The position numbers and the translations under genes are program-made. A stretch of 64,000 bases of DNA from Atrina japonica. Lineage: Eukaryota > Mollusca > Bivalvia > Pterioida > Pinnidae. This document shows positions 22,610 to 35,805 of the stretch, in pieces; position 1 is the stretch's first letter; every line of letters begins with the position of its first letter. The stretch lies in NCBI GenBank assembly GCA_030159075.1, contig BROG01000047.1:1652501-1716500 (forward strand), given 5' to 3'. Under the pieces are notes generated by a model. It was given only the letters and a program-made list of their open reading frames with translations. It ran no database searches and had not been told where the DNA came from.

Positions 22610-25600
22610 CGTTGCATCACATTTGACTTACTGCAAATCTCAGTACTGCTGGAGAAGATATAGATAAGCCCAGGACTTGCTACACTAAAAGATGTTTGTG
22701 TCGACGAACTGCAATATTGGGGATATTCCGTGGCTAAAGTGGTACTTCCGGAAGAACTAATGGCCTGAAATGTATAAGACATCTTAGATAATACGGTAAC
22801 GTAACAGGTCCTGCTTCTCAGAGTGATGTGTTGCAAGGAACTAAAGAGGTCGCGTTTAATAGCATCTTGTGTTTTCCTTTTGCAGATTATTAATAAGTTT
22901 TATTATAAGGTCAAAGTTTAATGTTATCAGAAATCTATGTTTGATAATAACTAGATGATCTGAACATAACAACATCGAACTTCAGTAATGAAAATCACTA
23001 ACCCTCCAGCATGTTCATGTAAATGTTCACTGGTGTTTCGGTACCAGCTCATTATTCTATACTGAAATAATAAATGGTTTTGATAGCACTGATAAAAATT
23101 TCAACATTCCCGAAAACTTTGATAGGCACCTATTATACATTGGTTACCCTTAAGGCAGATCTGGCTATATACATGTATTTAGGTATTTGACACTGCACGT
23201 AATGAATTATTGTTCTGGGCCTTTGGCATTATGTTTACAATATTTAAATATAGAACTTGAAACATCTTAGACAGACAGTATGTCCATTGTTGTGAAAAAG
23301 CTTCTTGAGTTGGAACACAAGTTAAAACGATTAAATAAACTATATTGTAGCTAATATTTCATGTTAAAATGTAATGAATATAAAATCTCAGATACCAAAG
23401 TATAAATCTTCAGGATTTTCAGGATACATATACAATTCTGGTGATATTGGACAAACACGGACCTATGGAAATCCAGAGGTGGGATCAGGTGTCATTTTAA
23501 TGATAATAGCATCTTTTAACCTAGAAGAGTTTTCTAAAAATAACTTTTCATATAGATATTTTCACGATAATTGCGGCGCTGTAACATTGAATGGAGAAAT
23601 GGGGGATTCAGTGACGACGTTAATGTTGCATTGGAATCTGTATCATATTGCTGTCCAACCGTCAAGCTAAGGTATTTCTTTTACATTGTGTACTCTTAAA
23701 CGGATTTGGCAACACGTTTAGGTCTATCATGTGGCCTTGTATGACATCTTTTTATTTCGGAAATAAACATTTATGATAAATTCGAGCTCAACTGATGAAG
23801 TCACATTGACAGAAACGATCGTCTTGAGCATTTGTTTTGGCCTCGTTTGTAAAACTATAATTTTGGTATTGTTAATGATATTTACAGGAACGCAATTATC
23901 GTGAAAAGATATGTTATGATTTAGACTATACAAGCGCATTTTGAATTCAAAACACGTCAAAACCACAGTTATCGTGAACAAATCTGTTATGATTTAATTT
24001 GGACATGTTCAATTTTAGAATCATTTTTCTGTTAATTCATTGTTTTATATAACTCACCGTTACTGTTTGTTTATATTTATCATTTGTTATTCATTGTTCC
24101 AAGTATGAGGCGCGTCCCTTGAAGCGAGGATGAAACTCAAGTATGGAAATGTTCTATGGCAATTTACTTATACAAAGAAAGACTTACGTAACAGGATGTT
24201 TGGTAAGTTGTGGAGCCATCTACCGACGAATCATTGTTCCAGACAGCCATGTATGTATAACTTCCGCTAGTTATACTGTGCAAACAAATCCAGTTACCGC
24301 CACCTTAAAGAAATTGTGGATATATAAACCGACTAATACCGCCATGTTATAAACTTCATTACAAACCATTTGCAATTCAAAATGACAGCAAAATGTGGAG
24401 TCATTGAGAGAAATATTGCTTAAATAGTAAATCAGGAAAAACGCATGTAATATATTTTTGTGTAACACCGAGCTAATTCCAGTTTATTTATATAGTGGCA
24501 TCATGTCGACTGTCAAAGACTTGGGCCCGTTTTGCAATAAGTCTTAAGATTTTGATTTGGACTTGCGATCGTTTTAAAGAGTTAGAACTTGTGACTGACG
24601 GCCAAATAAGGTCCTGCTGTAAAGACTAGCAAGAGGTATTATGGAGGCCAATAGTATTTTTCTATGTGTAATAATCGATCTTTGTAAAATGTAGCAGGTA
24701 AAAATATTCATAAACTTTCAAGATTGAATTTGAAAATATGCAAATATACGTTCAGACTTGAGGAAAGGTGGTGTTCTTTCCTTAGTCCTTAGTTTTGTCT
24801 TAAGATCAATTAAACTCAAAACTTCCAAAACAGTCTTCTGAATTTAATTTATGTTCCTAAATGAAGGGTCATTCTGATGTTTTATCTATACAAATCTAAC
24901 ATTACTTATTTCAGTTATAACTAATTGTAAAGATAACGAAGTGGCTCCATAGATACTTTTTATGTTTATCTGTAAACTATATTGTTTATCAAATTCTTTT
25001 AAAAATGAATGCTCAAACTGACAAATTAATTGAATAAAAGCAATAAAATAAGCGGAGACGTATGGAAAATATTTCATTCTGTTATGTCGTACTAATATAA
25101 TAAGTGTACCAGTGTTCGACATCAGAGACAAAAATGTACATCGTAGGAACATCTTCATCGTGTTGTAATTTGTATTCATTTTTTACATTTTCTTGACAAC
25201 TAATCATAAAATATAATTTACAAACTTATAATGCATCTTATTATGAAAATATATCCTTTTTCAGAGTAAAAATGAAGTACCAATTATTAAGCGAAGCTCA
25301 AGTCCATTAGACCACAAGGAATTAGATGTGCAATGGTCTCAACATGAAGAACAATTCCGAATCCCAAACTGGATTCGACCAGGTGTCTGGAAGGAGTCAG
25401 CATCCTCTGCTGGCATGCCACACCCGTCGCAAATGTTCCATGGAAACATTTCTAGTACGATAAACGGGTCAAAGTCGGTGAAAAGGTCAAGTTTGGTGAA
25501 GAGGTCAAGTTCGTTGAAAAGCACGATTGTCGGTCTTTGACAGTGCTCCAGAACAGAAAACGTCTTAAACGACGTATCCAAGCTTTCAACAAGGTAATCT

Positions 25601-27913
25601 TGTGTAAGTAAGAGAACGTTTTATTCTCCAATAACTCTTATCTAAGAATTCTCGAATAAAAAAATGTCCCACCCGGATTTGCCATATTTTCATATTCATA
25701 TCTCAATGTATAAAAGTGCCTTTCATGGTTATTTTAAGTTGGATACTAACTAACAGAAGTGACAGACGACATCATTTCGTAAAAATAAGTCTAAAACAAG
25801 GGTAACAAATCCTTTAAAATGAACTCTGAATAAAAGTTAAATTTTTCATTTTATAAAAACATTTTCAACTTAAGCGTACTTGAAAATTTCAGTGTAGAAC
25901 TACAGCCTGCGTCATAGGTGTACGTCATTTCCGTCGTATCTGTGCAAGCATCCATTGAAGAACCTGAACACGTGGTTGCGCCAGTCGAATCAGATATACT
26001 AACGGAAGACCATTTTGCTAAAAGGGCAGTGTTACAAGTAGCCTCCGCATTTCCTGTCGCTACTTCTCCTGTATTACAACAAACATACTTGAAAACATGT
26101 AAATGATTAAATTCAAAACTATGTTTTACGATATTTAGCAAATAATTTGTTCTATGGAAGCTGAAATATATATATTTAACTTTGTAAAGTCATTAAACAT
26201 TGCAAATCAATTATTAAATTTGAAATATGAAAACTGTCCTATTTTGCATTCAGAAGAATAATAGAATATATGAGAGTATCAATAATGTTTTAGTATATAT
26301 ATGTTGCACATGCGACACAAACACAGCAAACGTTTCGTATACAAGTGAAAGGGTGATTAGTTGCGTTTACCAAAATAAAATATTTTTTTATTTTCTTTCT
26401 ACTTTTACTACTTGTAGTACAATAACAAATAAGAGCTATGCATAAAACATATTTTAGTCCAATATATTATTACAATAAGATCAAGTGGTATGCATATACA
26501 AATACATAGAGTAAGTTAATCATTTGCAATTTGAAAAGTGCCAAACCTGAGTGTCTCAAGCAATTTTCACAAAATATGTAGCAATATAAGAATTTGTATG
26601 CCATGGATGTCTCTTTTTTGTTATTGTTTATCAATCTAAGTGGTAAAAAAAGAAAGAAATTTAAAAAAAAAACACAGCTAATGTCCCTTTAATTCTTAAT
26701 GTTGTATGTGTTGGTATTTGAGCGTGTTCAAATGTTATAGTATATTTATACCATGTTTTATTAGACACAACAACTGAAATGAACATTTCCAATCTAATTC
26801 GTTGCATTATATTTTAAGTTCGATTCGTCATATATGAATTTGCATCTGACGAAATATGAAAATTGCGAAAATATAAACATCGCTAATAAACATACACATA
26901 CAACATATAAACAAGAACAGGTAGGAGCTAATTGGGTGCTTATTAAAGCCGCTAGATATCACAATGGACACAAACATCTTTTTCGACATTATATGAATTT
27001 TAAAAGTAATGTAGGCAGGACTATCCAAATTGATTCCTATATTGTCCTTGGCATTTATGTTAATGGTTTCATAACAATATATGTCGAAAAATAGGCGAAG
27101 TTGCTCTAGAAGCTAACAACAGTTTTAGAAAAAATAATAATTATGTTTCTTCCAAATATTGTTTTTGATGTTTTGTTTTTTTAACCGAAGTAATTGCCTC
27201 GGTTTCCTCTATGGAATATACATCAATAGTTAATTGTTCAAACTTCGTGCACTAACATTCCGTTTTTATGTCGGGAATATTTTAAAACATCTGACAAATC
27301 TTTTAGATATATTTTTCTGAGATGACCAGCTCTTATCTGTTCTTGATTTGGGGGATATATTAGAATGCAATAGCACATAGCGATACAGCAAGTGAAGTAT
27401 TTAGTAGAAACAATAATTAATTAAAACAATATGTAAGCAAACGAGTGATTATACAAACTAATATCGTACGTAAGATTACATTCAATCATGAAATATGACA
27501 TAAAATACTGATTATATGAATTCTAATAACAATGAATCAACATCTTTCACACACAAGATCTACAAGGAAGGTTTCTACTAACACTACTTCTAATGTTAAA
27601 CTACCACCAACATAATAATAACAACAACTACTACAACAGCTACTACTATTACTACTACTACTACTTTGAGGTAACTCGTGTACGCATTATTTCGTTCCTT
27701 CATAATGTTACTCGATTTCACGTATCACTAAAAGTAGAATGATTATTATAATCTGTGATCTTGATTTTACGAATTTTACGAAGACGATATGTTTATTTTC
27801 GATAGTGTTATATTTGATTATCTTCCGAGTCAAAAAGATGTTTCATTTGTATATGACATAAATATTTCTAAATACATGTATAGTATAAAAATTCAGTAAT
27901 TAAATCTATTCAA

Positions 27914-27994
<81 letters not shown>

Positions 27995-28937
27995 ATAAAT
28001 GAGACTATGGTGATCAAGGGTGAATTTAAGATGGTGTGAAAATGTTTTCTGTCGTAAAAGGACGAAAAGTCCCGGAGCGAAAATTACTTGGTATGTAATA
28101 TAACATAGAATACGTGTCCCAAACATATACTTCTAATGCAATTTGTTGTGTTAATCATATATTTAATTTTAATTTTTCTGAGAACGATATTCGAGCACTG
28201 GCTACCGAGTAGAGACAGAACCGAAATAATGCTGTTCGAGTTACCCTTGTATTCTACAAATCATGCTATTGAGTGTTACCGTCTTTGACAAGTATTACAT
28301 ATTCCGACACTGTGTAGGGTTCGGCTACGTTACACACATCCGACATTGTGACAGACATGCTGTCAATCGTGCCGTATACGTTATCATTATTTGTCGCACT
28401 AATCGCTACAAAATACAAACGTCGAACATGGTAAGCTCTAATATCAGAATTATCTAATATCAGATATCCAGAACGCACATATATTAATCTAGAATATATT
28501 TTCTTTAATTCACCAATAATTTACATACAGTGTGTCACTTAACTACTGCACATATTTTCTTCAATATGTTTATGTCAGTCGATGTTTTCCGGAATTTACC
28601 AAGCCAAAATGTGGATTATGTTCTTTTCATCCCTGTGTTGTTCTGATATAGCCACATGTGACAACCTTATCATATTTTCCTATTACTATTGTCCGTCTAA
28701 TGAAGATAAAATGACAAATGGAATGGGCGACATAACTGTGAAACTTGAAATAGGCATAATTTGAATATCCATTTACAGAATGCCTTATTGAAATTTTTAT
28801 TTAGGCTATGTAATTCAGACGAACGACAGATCTATATCAACATGAATGCTTTTATTTTTGCATTAACCGTGTGTGTGCGTGCGTGTGTGCATGCGCGCGC
28901 GTGTGTGCATGCGCGCGCGTGTGTGTATGTGGGTGTG

Positions 28938-28979
<42 letters not shown>

Positions 28980-28998
28980 CGTGTGTGTGTGTGTATGT

Positions 28999-29068
<70 letters not shown>

Positions 29069-32000
29069 TAGTACTTAATGTACTAGAATACGATTACGCA
29101 TGTGGATGAAACGTGTCAACAATGAATGGCAAAATATGTTGTGAAGTCACGTAAAAGAAAACGTGTCAAAAACCCTTTCACCCCTAAAGATAATCTTGTA
29201 ATGGCCAAGAAGAAAAAAAGGCAACAATTACTTCAGATATTGAGGGGTGAGGGGTTCATTTCTTGCAAAACCCAAATTAAATTGTGCCAGGATTTGTGAT
29301 ATTGACTTCTTGCGTTTAATCCTACCCTCTTTCACCAGCATAATAAAAGCGTTTCCATCATAAGGTTCGTTTTGATTACATCCAACCGATGTGTCAACGA
29401 ACACGGCGTCGACTCGCCCAAATATGTAGTCGTTATTTGTGGTACTAATGCCTGTTAAATGTGAAAGTGTCATCTCATTTATTTCATTGAGAATTTCACA
29501 TACATATAAGATTTTAAGAGTCATTCGTTGAAATTCCATGTCACCTAATAAAACAGTTCGTCAACACGCATATCCACGGATTAACAGGGACAGGTGGTTT
29601 AAGCCTTAAATCATGAAGTCTTATCAGGTCTGGTCAGCGTGGGTTCATGATTTGTGGAATAGGTAACCAGGTTATTTGCAAAATACCTGTGATCTCTCAC
29701 GATGTATAATCAAAATCACATAATATCATACGGATGGTTCTACTCACTTTTCGGGTATATGACAAGGGGCATATTCATTACTGAATACGCATAGATATGA
29801 TGACAAGTAGGAACACGCCGGGTCTTGTCATTGTAGTTGTAATGTTATGCTATATTACCTACAATGTATACTCGTACAGATCGAGACAAAGTTCACGAGG
29901 CTCCAACCCCTCAGGTTATATGGATTTTACCACACATTGTAACCGGTTTCTCTCCTCAATTGTTACACACTGGCCGGCACCATACAAATGAAAAATTGTT
30001 AACTTGTAAAACGCTATTCAAAACAAAACAGCCATAGAAAGTTAACAACAAGATGTTTCTTCCGTCGCCATGTTATGCTGACATTGAGAAATGAAACGTG
30101 TAATCCAATTATCAATCTTACATCAATGTAAATATATCAAACATACCATAAAGATTGATATTTGTAATCAAATTTATCATCACTATTTCACGTCGTGGTT
30201 ATAATCAGTCATCCTTTTCGCCTTACTATATTGAAACAGTAGTAGATAGGTAAATCAATATTTATAACAATTGTTTAGTGCTTCGTTTTAATTTTAGAAT
30301 TCCTAGATAGCATATCAATACAAAATATTTAACTTTATTTTGTCATCCAGATTTTTTTTTAAAATAAAACATGACAAGTAAAAGTAATTTACATAAAGTA
30401 TATATTGCAATTAGGGTTCCCATTGCTAATAATATAACGAACGTGGAAACCAAAATGCCATCCGTAAGTAGGTCAATAAATCGAACACGGAACTACGGAA
30501 TACGCAGGCATGGGATCAGGTGCCATGTGGGAGTTACCGCCCCCTGTCGGTCTCACGCGTCGTAATCAACAGTCAAATTCAAATAAAAACTGATCACATC
30601 ACAACTGGTCGTTATTATATAAATATTGACTTTTGAATAGGTCTATATAGACCCTTTTAAATTAATTGCGGTCCTGTAACTTTGAGTGGCAAAATGATAC
30701 AGATTCTACAAAACACAGACGTCGCTATAGTATTTGTTTCTTGATGCCATTTTCCGGAAATCTGTATCATTTGGCCACTCAAAGTTACAGGCCCGCAGTT
30801 ATTGTGAAAGGGTCTATAATGGCATATCAACCTGTGAAATGTTACATTCAGAGCCGGGGGCTGGCTGATAAAACCTCTTTGTGCGTCTATTTAAAAGTTT
30901 GTGGTTGTTTAAAGGCCTATCATAGTACCGCAGTATATACATAAGTGAAACTTTCGCTGATAATTCTATGATCACTTATTGTATTATAACACGAATTAAT
31001 CGATCTATTATTACTCTGGTCTATTAAAAACTAGACAGTAGAAATTAAATTCTACGGACATGTTTGCGCTTTTACGAGAACTATATATAATTGTTTGTAC
31101 TAATAACTTTTCATCAAACACATTAACTTTGTCTTAACTCACAATCCCCTGTGGTCACATTTTGATTCGCCCTTATCATTAACTGTAGAGTCTATTATCA
31201 AATTTCAGGGGTGAACAGGGTAATATTGAATGTAAAATTATTTTCAAATTTGAATTCTAAATTATACACTCCTGAATTCTGACAGTGGACATTACCATTG
31301 TTTGAAATGGGTGAGTTCAAATGTGACTACAGGGGTCAATTAGTTATTAACTTCTCCTAACTACATAATGCATTTCAATATGTCATACATGATAACTCAC
31401 TTTCGTTATCTCGACATTTCGTATAGCGAACGTAACTTATGAACTTATATGAAATACTACACAACTAAGTAATGAATCCTTACTTGTTCCTAAATAATAA
31501 TAATACTTAGTTGATGACACACGCCATAGCTGTATACACAAGTATGCTCGGATATACTGTCCAAAAACCAGTGCTGTTTCGGTAGCTCTGAAAAGTAAAA
31601 TGAAATCATGATTAAAGGGACAAAGAACAATGTTCTATGTGTACTCGGATATAACCTGCATAATGTACATAATTAACCATAGTCTAATGATATATTCGTC
31701 TATTAATTATTAAACAATTACCAATATTCAAGAGCCGGTCTGGCTCAGTCGGTAGCGCGCTCGACTCTTGATCGTGAGGTCGTGAGTTCGAGTCAAGCCG
31801 GCGGCAGGTCGGTTTCCTGTTCTTCGGATGAGACAGTAAAAACCAAGGTCTCGTGTTATATTAGGTGTTGGCACGTTAAAGAACCCTCACTGTTAAATGG
31901 CCGCAATTGCCGAGCATAAGCCAAAATTTGAAGCCCTTTACCGACATTTGGTGACGTCTCCATATGAGGGAAAGATTCTAGAGTGGGACGTTAAACAACA

Positions 32001-32723
32001 TTAAACAAACAAACAATCAATATTCAAAGTTGTCTTTCCTGTTCTTGCTTCTGAAATATTTTATTCAATTTCCGGAAATGAAACATTTGTCTTGAAAACT
32101 TAAAGATTTAAAGATCACGAGGTTGTATTCAAAATGTCAAGACTCGCATGTATTTATATTTGTGTGTGGTCATTTTGTTTATGTTTGCTTACGGTATAAT
32201 CCATTACAGGCATCATGTAATCAATTGTATATTCACCGTGAAATTAATAGGATAAAATTAGAAACTTTGTCAAAGTCAATAACATCAATAAAGTCGATTA
32301 GAATTTAGAAGGTGGTTAAAAAGGGCGTGAGTTTGTCATCGGTTTGAGATGAAATTTATTTATAAATCATTATAGCCCAATTTAAATCGGTTTGAGATGA
32401 AATTTATTTATAAATCATTATCCCAGTTGCCGTCATTATTTTGCATACTCCCCTACCCTAATTCGAAATCCCATTCACCTCTACACTGTAAACTCACTTC
32501 TTTCCCCCATTCACATTCCTAATATATAAATTGTATATCAATAAATACATTGACAATTTATATAGAGGTATTATATATTATTGGAATCCATTACTCTATA
32601 GTAAGTCTTATAGTATGAATTCAATTATGAAGGCATTACTTTATTTGCAATGGAACTTCCAAACTTCCAAACCTGGCAGATGTCTAAATATTATATAAAT
32701 TAGTCTGGGTATTAAAATTTATT

Positions 32724-32810
<87 letters not shown>

Positions 32811-35657
32811 ACTCAAATACATATATCACACTGACATATACGTACTGTGAAAAACACATGAAATATGAATTATCAAATACATGTACTTATAGTTGATAAC
32901 TATCTAGATAATTACGAGATAATTTCCAGATAATTTTTTGACACATGGTAGTAATTTGTTTCCGTATAAAACACTATTTAAACAGACAAACCACCAAGCA
33001 ATATCAAACCAATAATTCAAAATTACATATAAGAAACATAGATAAATATAATTATATTGCACTTGAATTTAAAATATAACAAATATTCAAATTTCAGATA
33101 CCAAAGTATAAATATTTAGGATGTCCAGAATGTAGACATGAATCTGGTAAAAATTTAACAAACACGGACCTCTGGAAAGAGGTGGGATCAGAGGCCATGT
33201 AGGAGGAAGCATCCAATGTTGACCGGTCACACCACAGTCAAATTCAATTAAAATACGCGAAGAACGAATCCTTGTCACAATTGATACAGACATCTCAACA
33301 TCAGCTATCGATCGGGCAACTCAACATTTCACATAGTGAAATAGAGTAATCGCAAACAAGACTATCATACCGACCGTAAAATTTGCAGAACGTTGACATC
33401 AAATGCGGTTTTCAATACCCCTGTGTCAATATTTTCAGTAAGTAGTTTACCTCTGTATATGAAATATGCTCATATGTTAAACAAGCCCTGGCATATCGAA
33501 TCATTCCAGACATTAATCGATTTGTTGTTATGCACAAGCAGAACGTTTCCACAATATCATCAACCTAACAGTTAAATTAACATTAAAGGGGCACTATGTT
33601 TTCCAAAAACCTAACAGATATTCTTTAATATAGAATTAAAGGGGCATTATGGTTTCCAAAATCCTAAAACATTAAACGGGCATTTTGTTTTTTAAAAAAA
33701 AATAGTTATTCATTTTATTTTATTTATTTTATTCGTTTTTCAATATTTATATTGATGAACAATAGCAAATAAAATATATATACATGCAAAAAAAAAACTT
33801 TTATTTGCGGAAGGTCGGTGGTCTTTACCCGGGTAACCGGGGTTTCTCCCCCACCAATAAAAAAACTGGACGCTATCATATATGACTTAAAGAATGTTGA
33901 GTATGGCGTAAAACAAAAAATCAAATAAAAAAAATCAACCTATATATTTTGTTAAAATACTGTCAGGTCCAGTCTCATAATATGCATATACAAAGAGTAA
34001 GGCCATTCCAAGTTTTTTTCATGTTTAGCAGCCATCTCAAAATCAAAAACCTATCTTTCTATTAGGAAAAAAAACTACAAAACGAGAAAAAAGGCAAAAG
34101 ACATTTTATATAGAACAATATGCAATTTTATGCACATTTAAGTATTTTCCTAATGGGTTAACAAAAGAAAAACAAAATTAAACTTATAAAAACATCATAA
34201 TAAGAAATAACCTATTATATATTAAATATATTAGATCATATTTTCACGATTATCAAAATAAATATTCATGTTTAACTGTTCATTTTAGAGCTATGCTGGA
34301 TGTGTGTGAGTGTGTTTTTTTTCTGTTTTATGATCTCAAAACCTTTCTATCAGTGGACAATAAACAGAGAAAACACTCAGAAAGGCCTAAGGTCGAATTA
34401 CATGTAATCATTTGTACAGGGAAAATTGCTAAACTGTGTTTCTCAGGCAATTTCCCCAAAATATATAGGAATTTTAGAATTCTTATGCCTATGTATATCT
34501 CTATTTTGTTGTTACTGCACATCAATCTAAGCAAATAATAAAAATGGGTGGAAAAAAAACACAGTTAATGCCCCTTTAATAATAACGTATTTTAGTACGA
34601 TGAACTAGAAAGGTTTCCATGGAACATTTGCGACGGGTGTGGCATGCCAGCAGAAGACGCTGACTCCTTCCGGACACCTGGTCTTATCCCGTTTGGGATT
34701 CGTAATTGTTCTTCATGTTGAGACCATTTGCACATCTAATTCGTCGTGTTATAATGGACTTGAGGTTTTGATTATTGATTGGTACTTCTTCAATTTTACT
34801 TATCAATGTTATTCATTTTAACAGGCGAACGGTTATCACATAACACATCAGCTATAAAATATTTAATAATTTTCTGTTGTGAAATTTAAAACAAAAGACA
34901 ACGAACAATTCAATGAAACCCTTGAATGCTGAATTAAATATGATATTGACAATATAATGTTTGTTTTACAATGAATTGTTGAGCTGTCATTAGATACACG
35001 TCTTCATACATTTGTTTCTTAGTCCGACGTCCTTGCTTTTGTTAAATAAATTCTCACCTGAGTAAATATTTGCGCCCAGATATTTCGTAACATTCAAAGT
35101 CTAGACTTTGAACAAGGGCCGACATGTAAATCGGGTAGCCCGACATATGTGTACTGTTGAATGTGAGCGATCCCTTGTGAGCACTGTACCATACTCCGTC
35201 TATCTCCGAAGGAAAGTTGCATGACGCCTCTGGAAAGAGAAAGAGCAAATGTTGAAATCTGAATCATTAAATTTGGTGACGGAGACATTGAGAGTTGTTC
35301 TTCTTTTTCTCATATTTTGTGGTTTTAAACCCTTTATCACATTGGTTTCACAATCCCGTTGCCTAGGGACATTTTAGGACAATATTTGATATTCTGATTC
35401 TTAAAAGTACACATTAACACATACACAGTGACACACATACATGTACATTAACACACAATACTCATACGCATACACAAAAATATCCACAATGTAGCACATG
35501 CAATACAACAATTTGACACAACTATTTATGTAACCTGATAAATTATAACAGAGAACACATACATACATACATACATATACATACATACATACATACATAC
35601 ATACATACACACATACATACATGCATACATACATACATACATACATACATACATACA

Positions 35658-35689
<32 letters not shown>

Positions 35690-35766
35690 CATACTGACAG
35701 ACAGACAGGCAGACAGGCAGGCAGGCTCGCACACACACGCGCTCGCACACACACACATACATACAT

Positions 35767-35805
<39 letters not shown>

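Noticed and set aside
24200..24281. Acceptor GCACAG inside gene D exon 6
   Set aside because: Using it puts exon 5 into a frame with an immediate stop; the upstream TTTAAG acceptor restores frame and the 116-nt length of the gene B homologue.
31731..31800. tRNA gene
   Set aside because: A/B boxes belong to a SINE head; the acceptor stem does not close and the SINE core follows.
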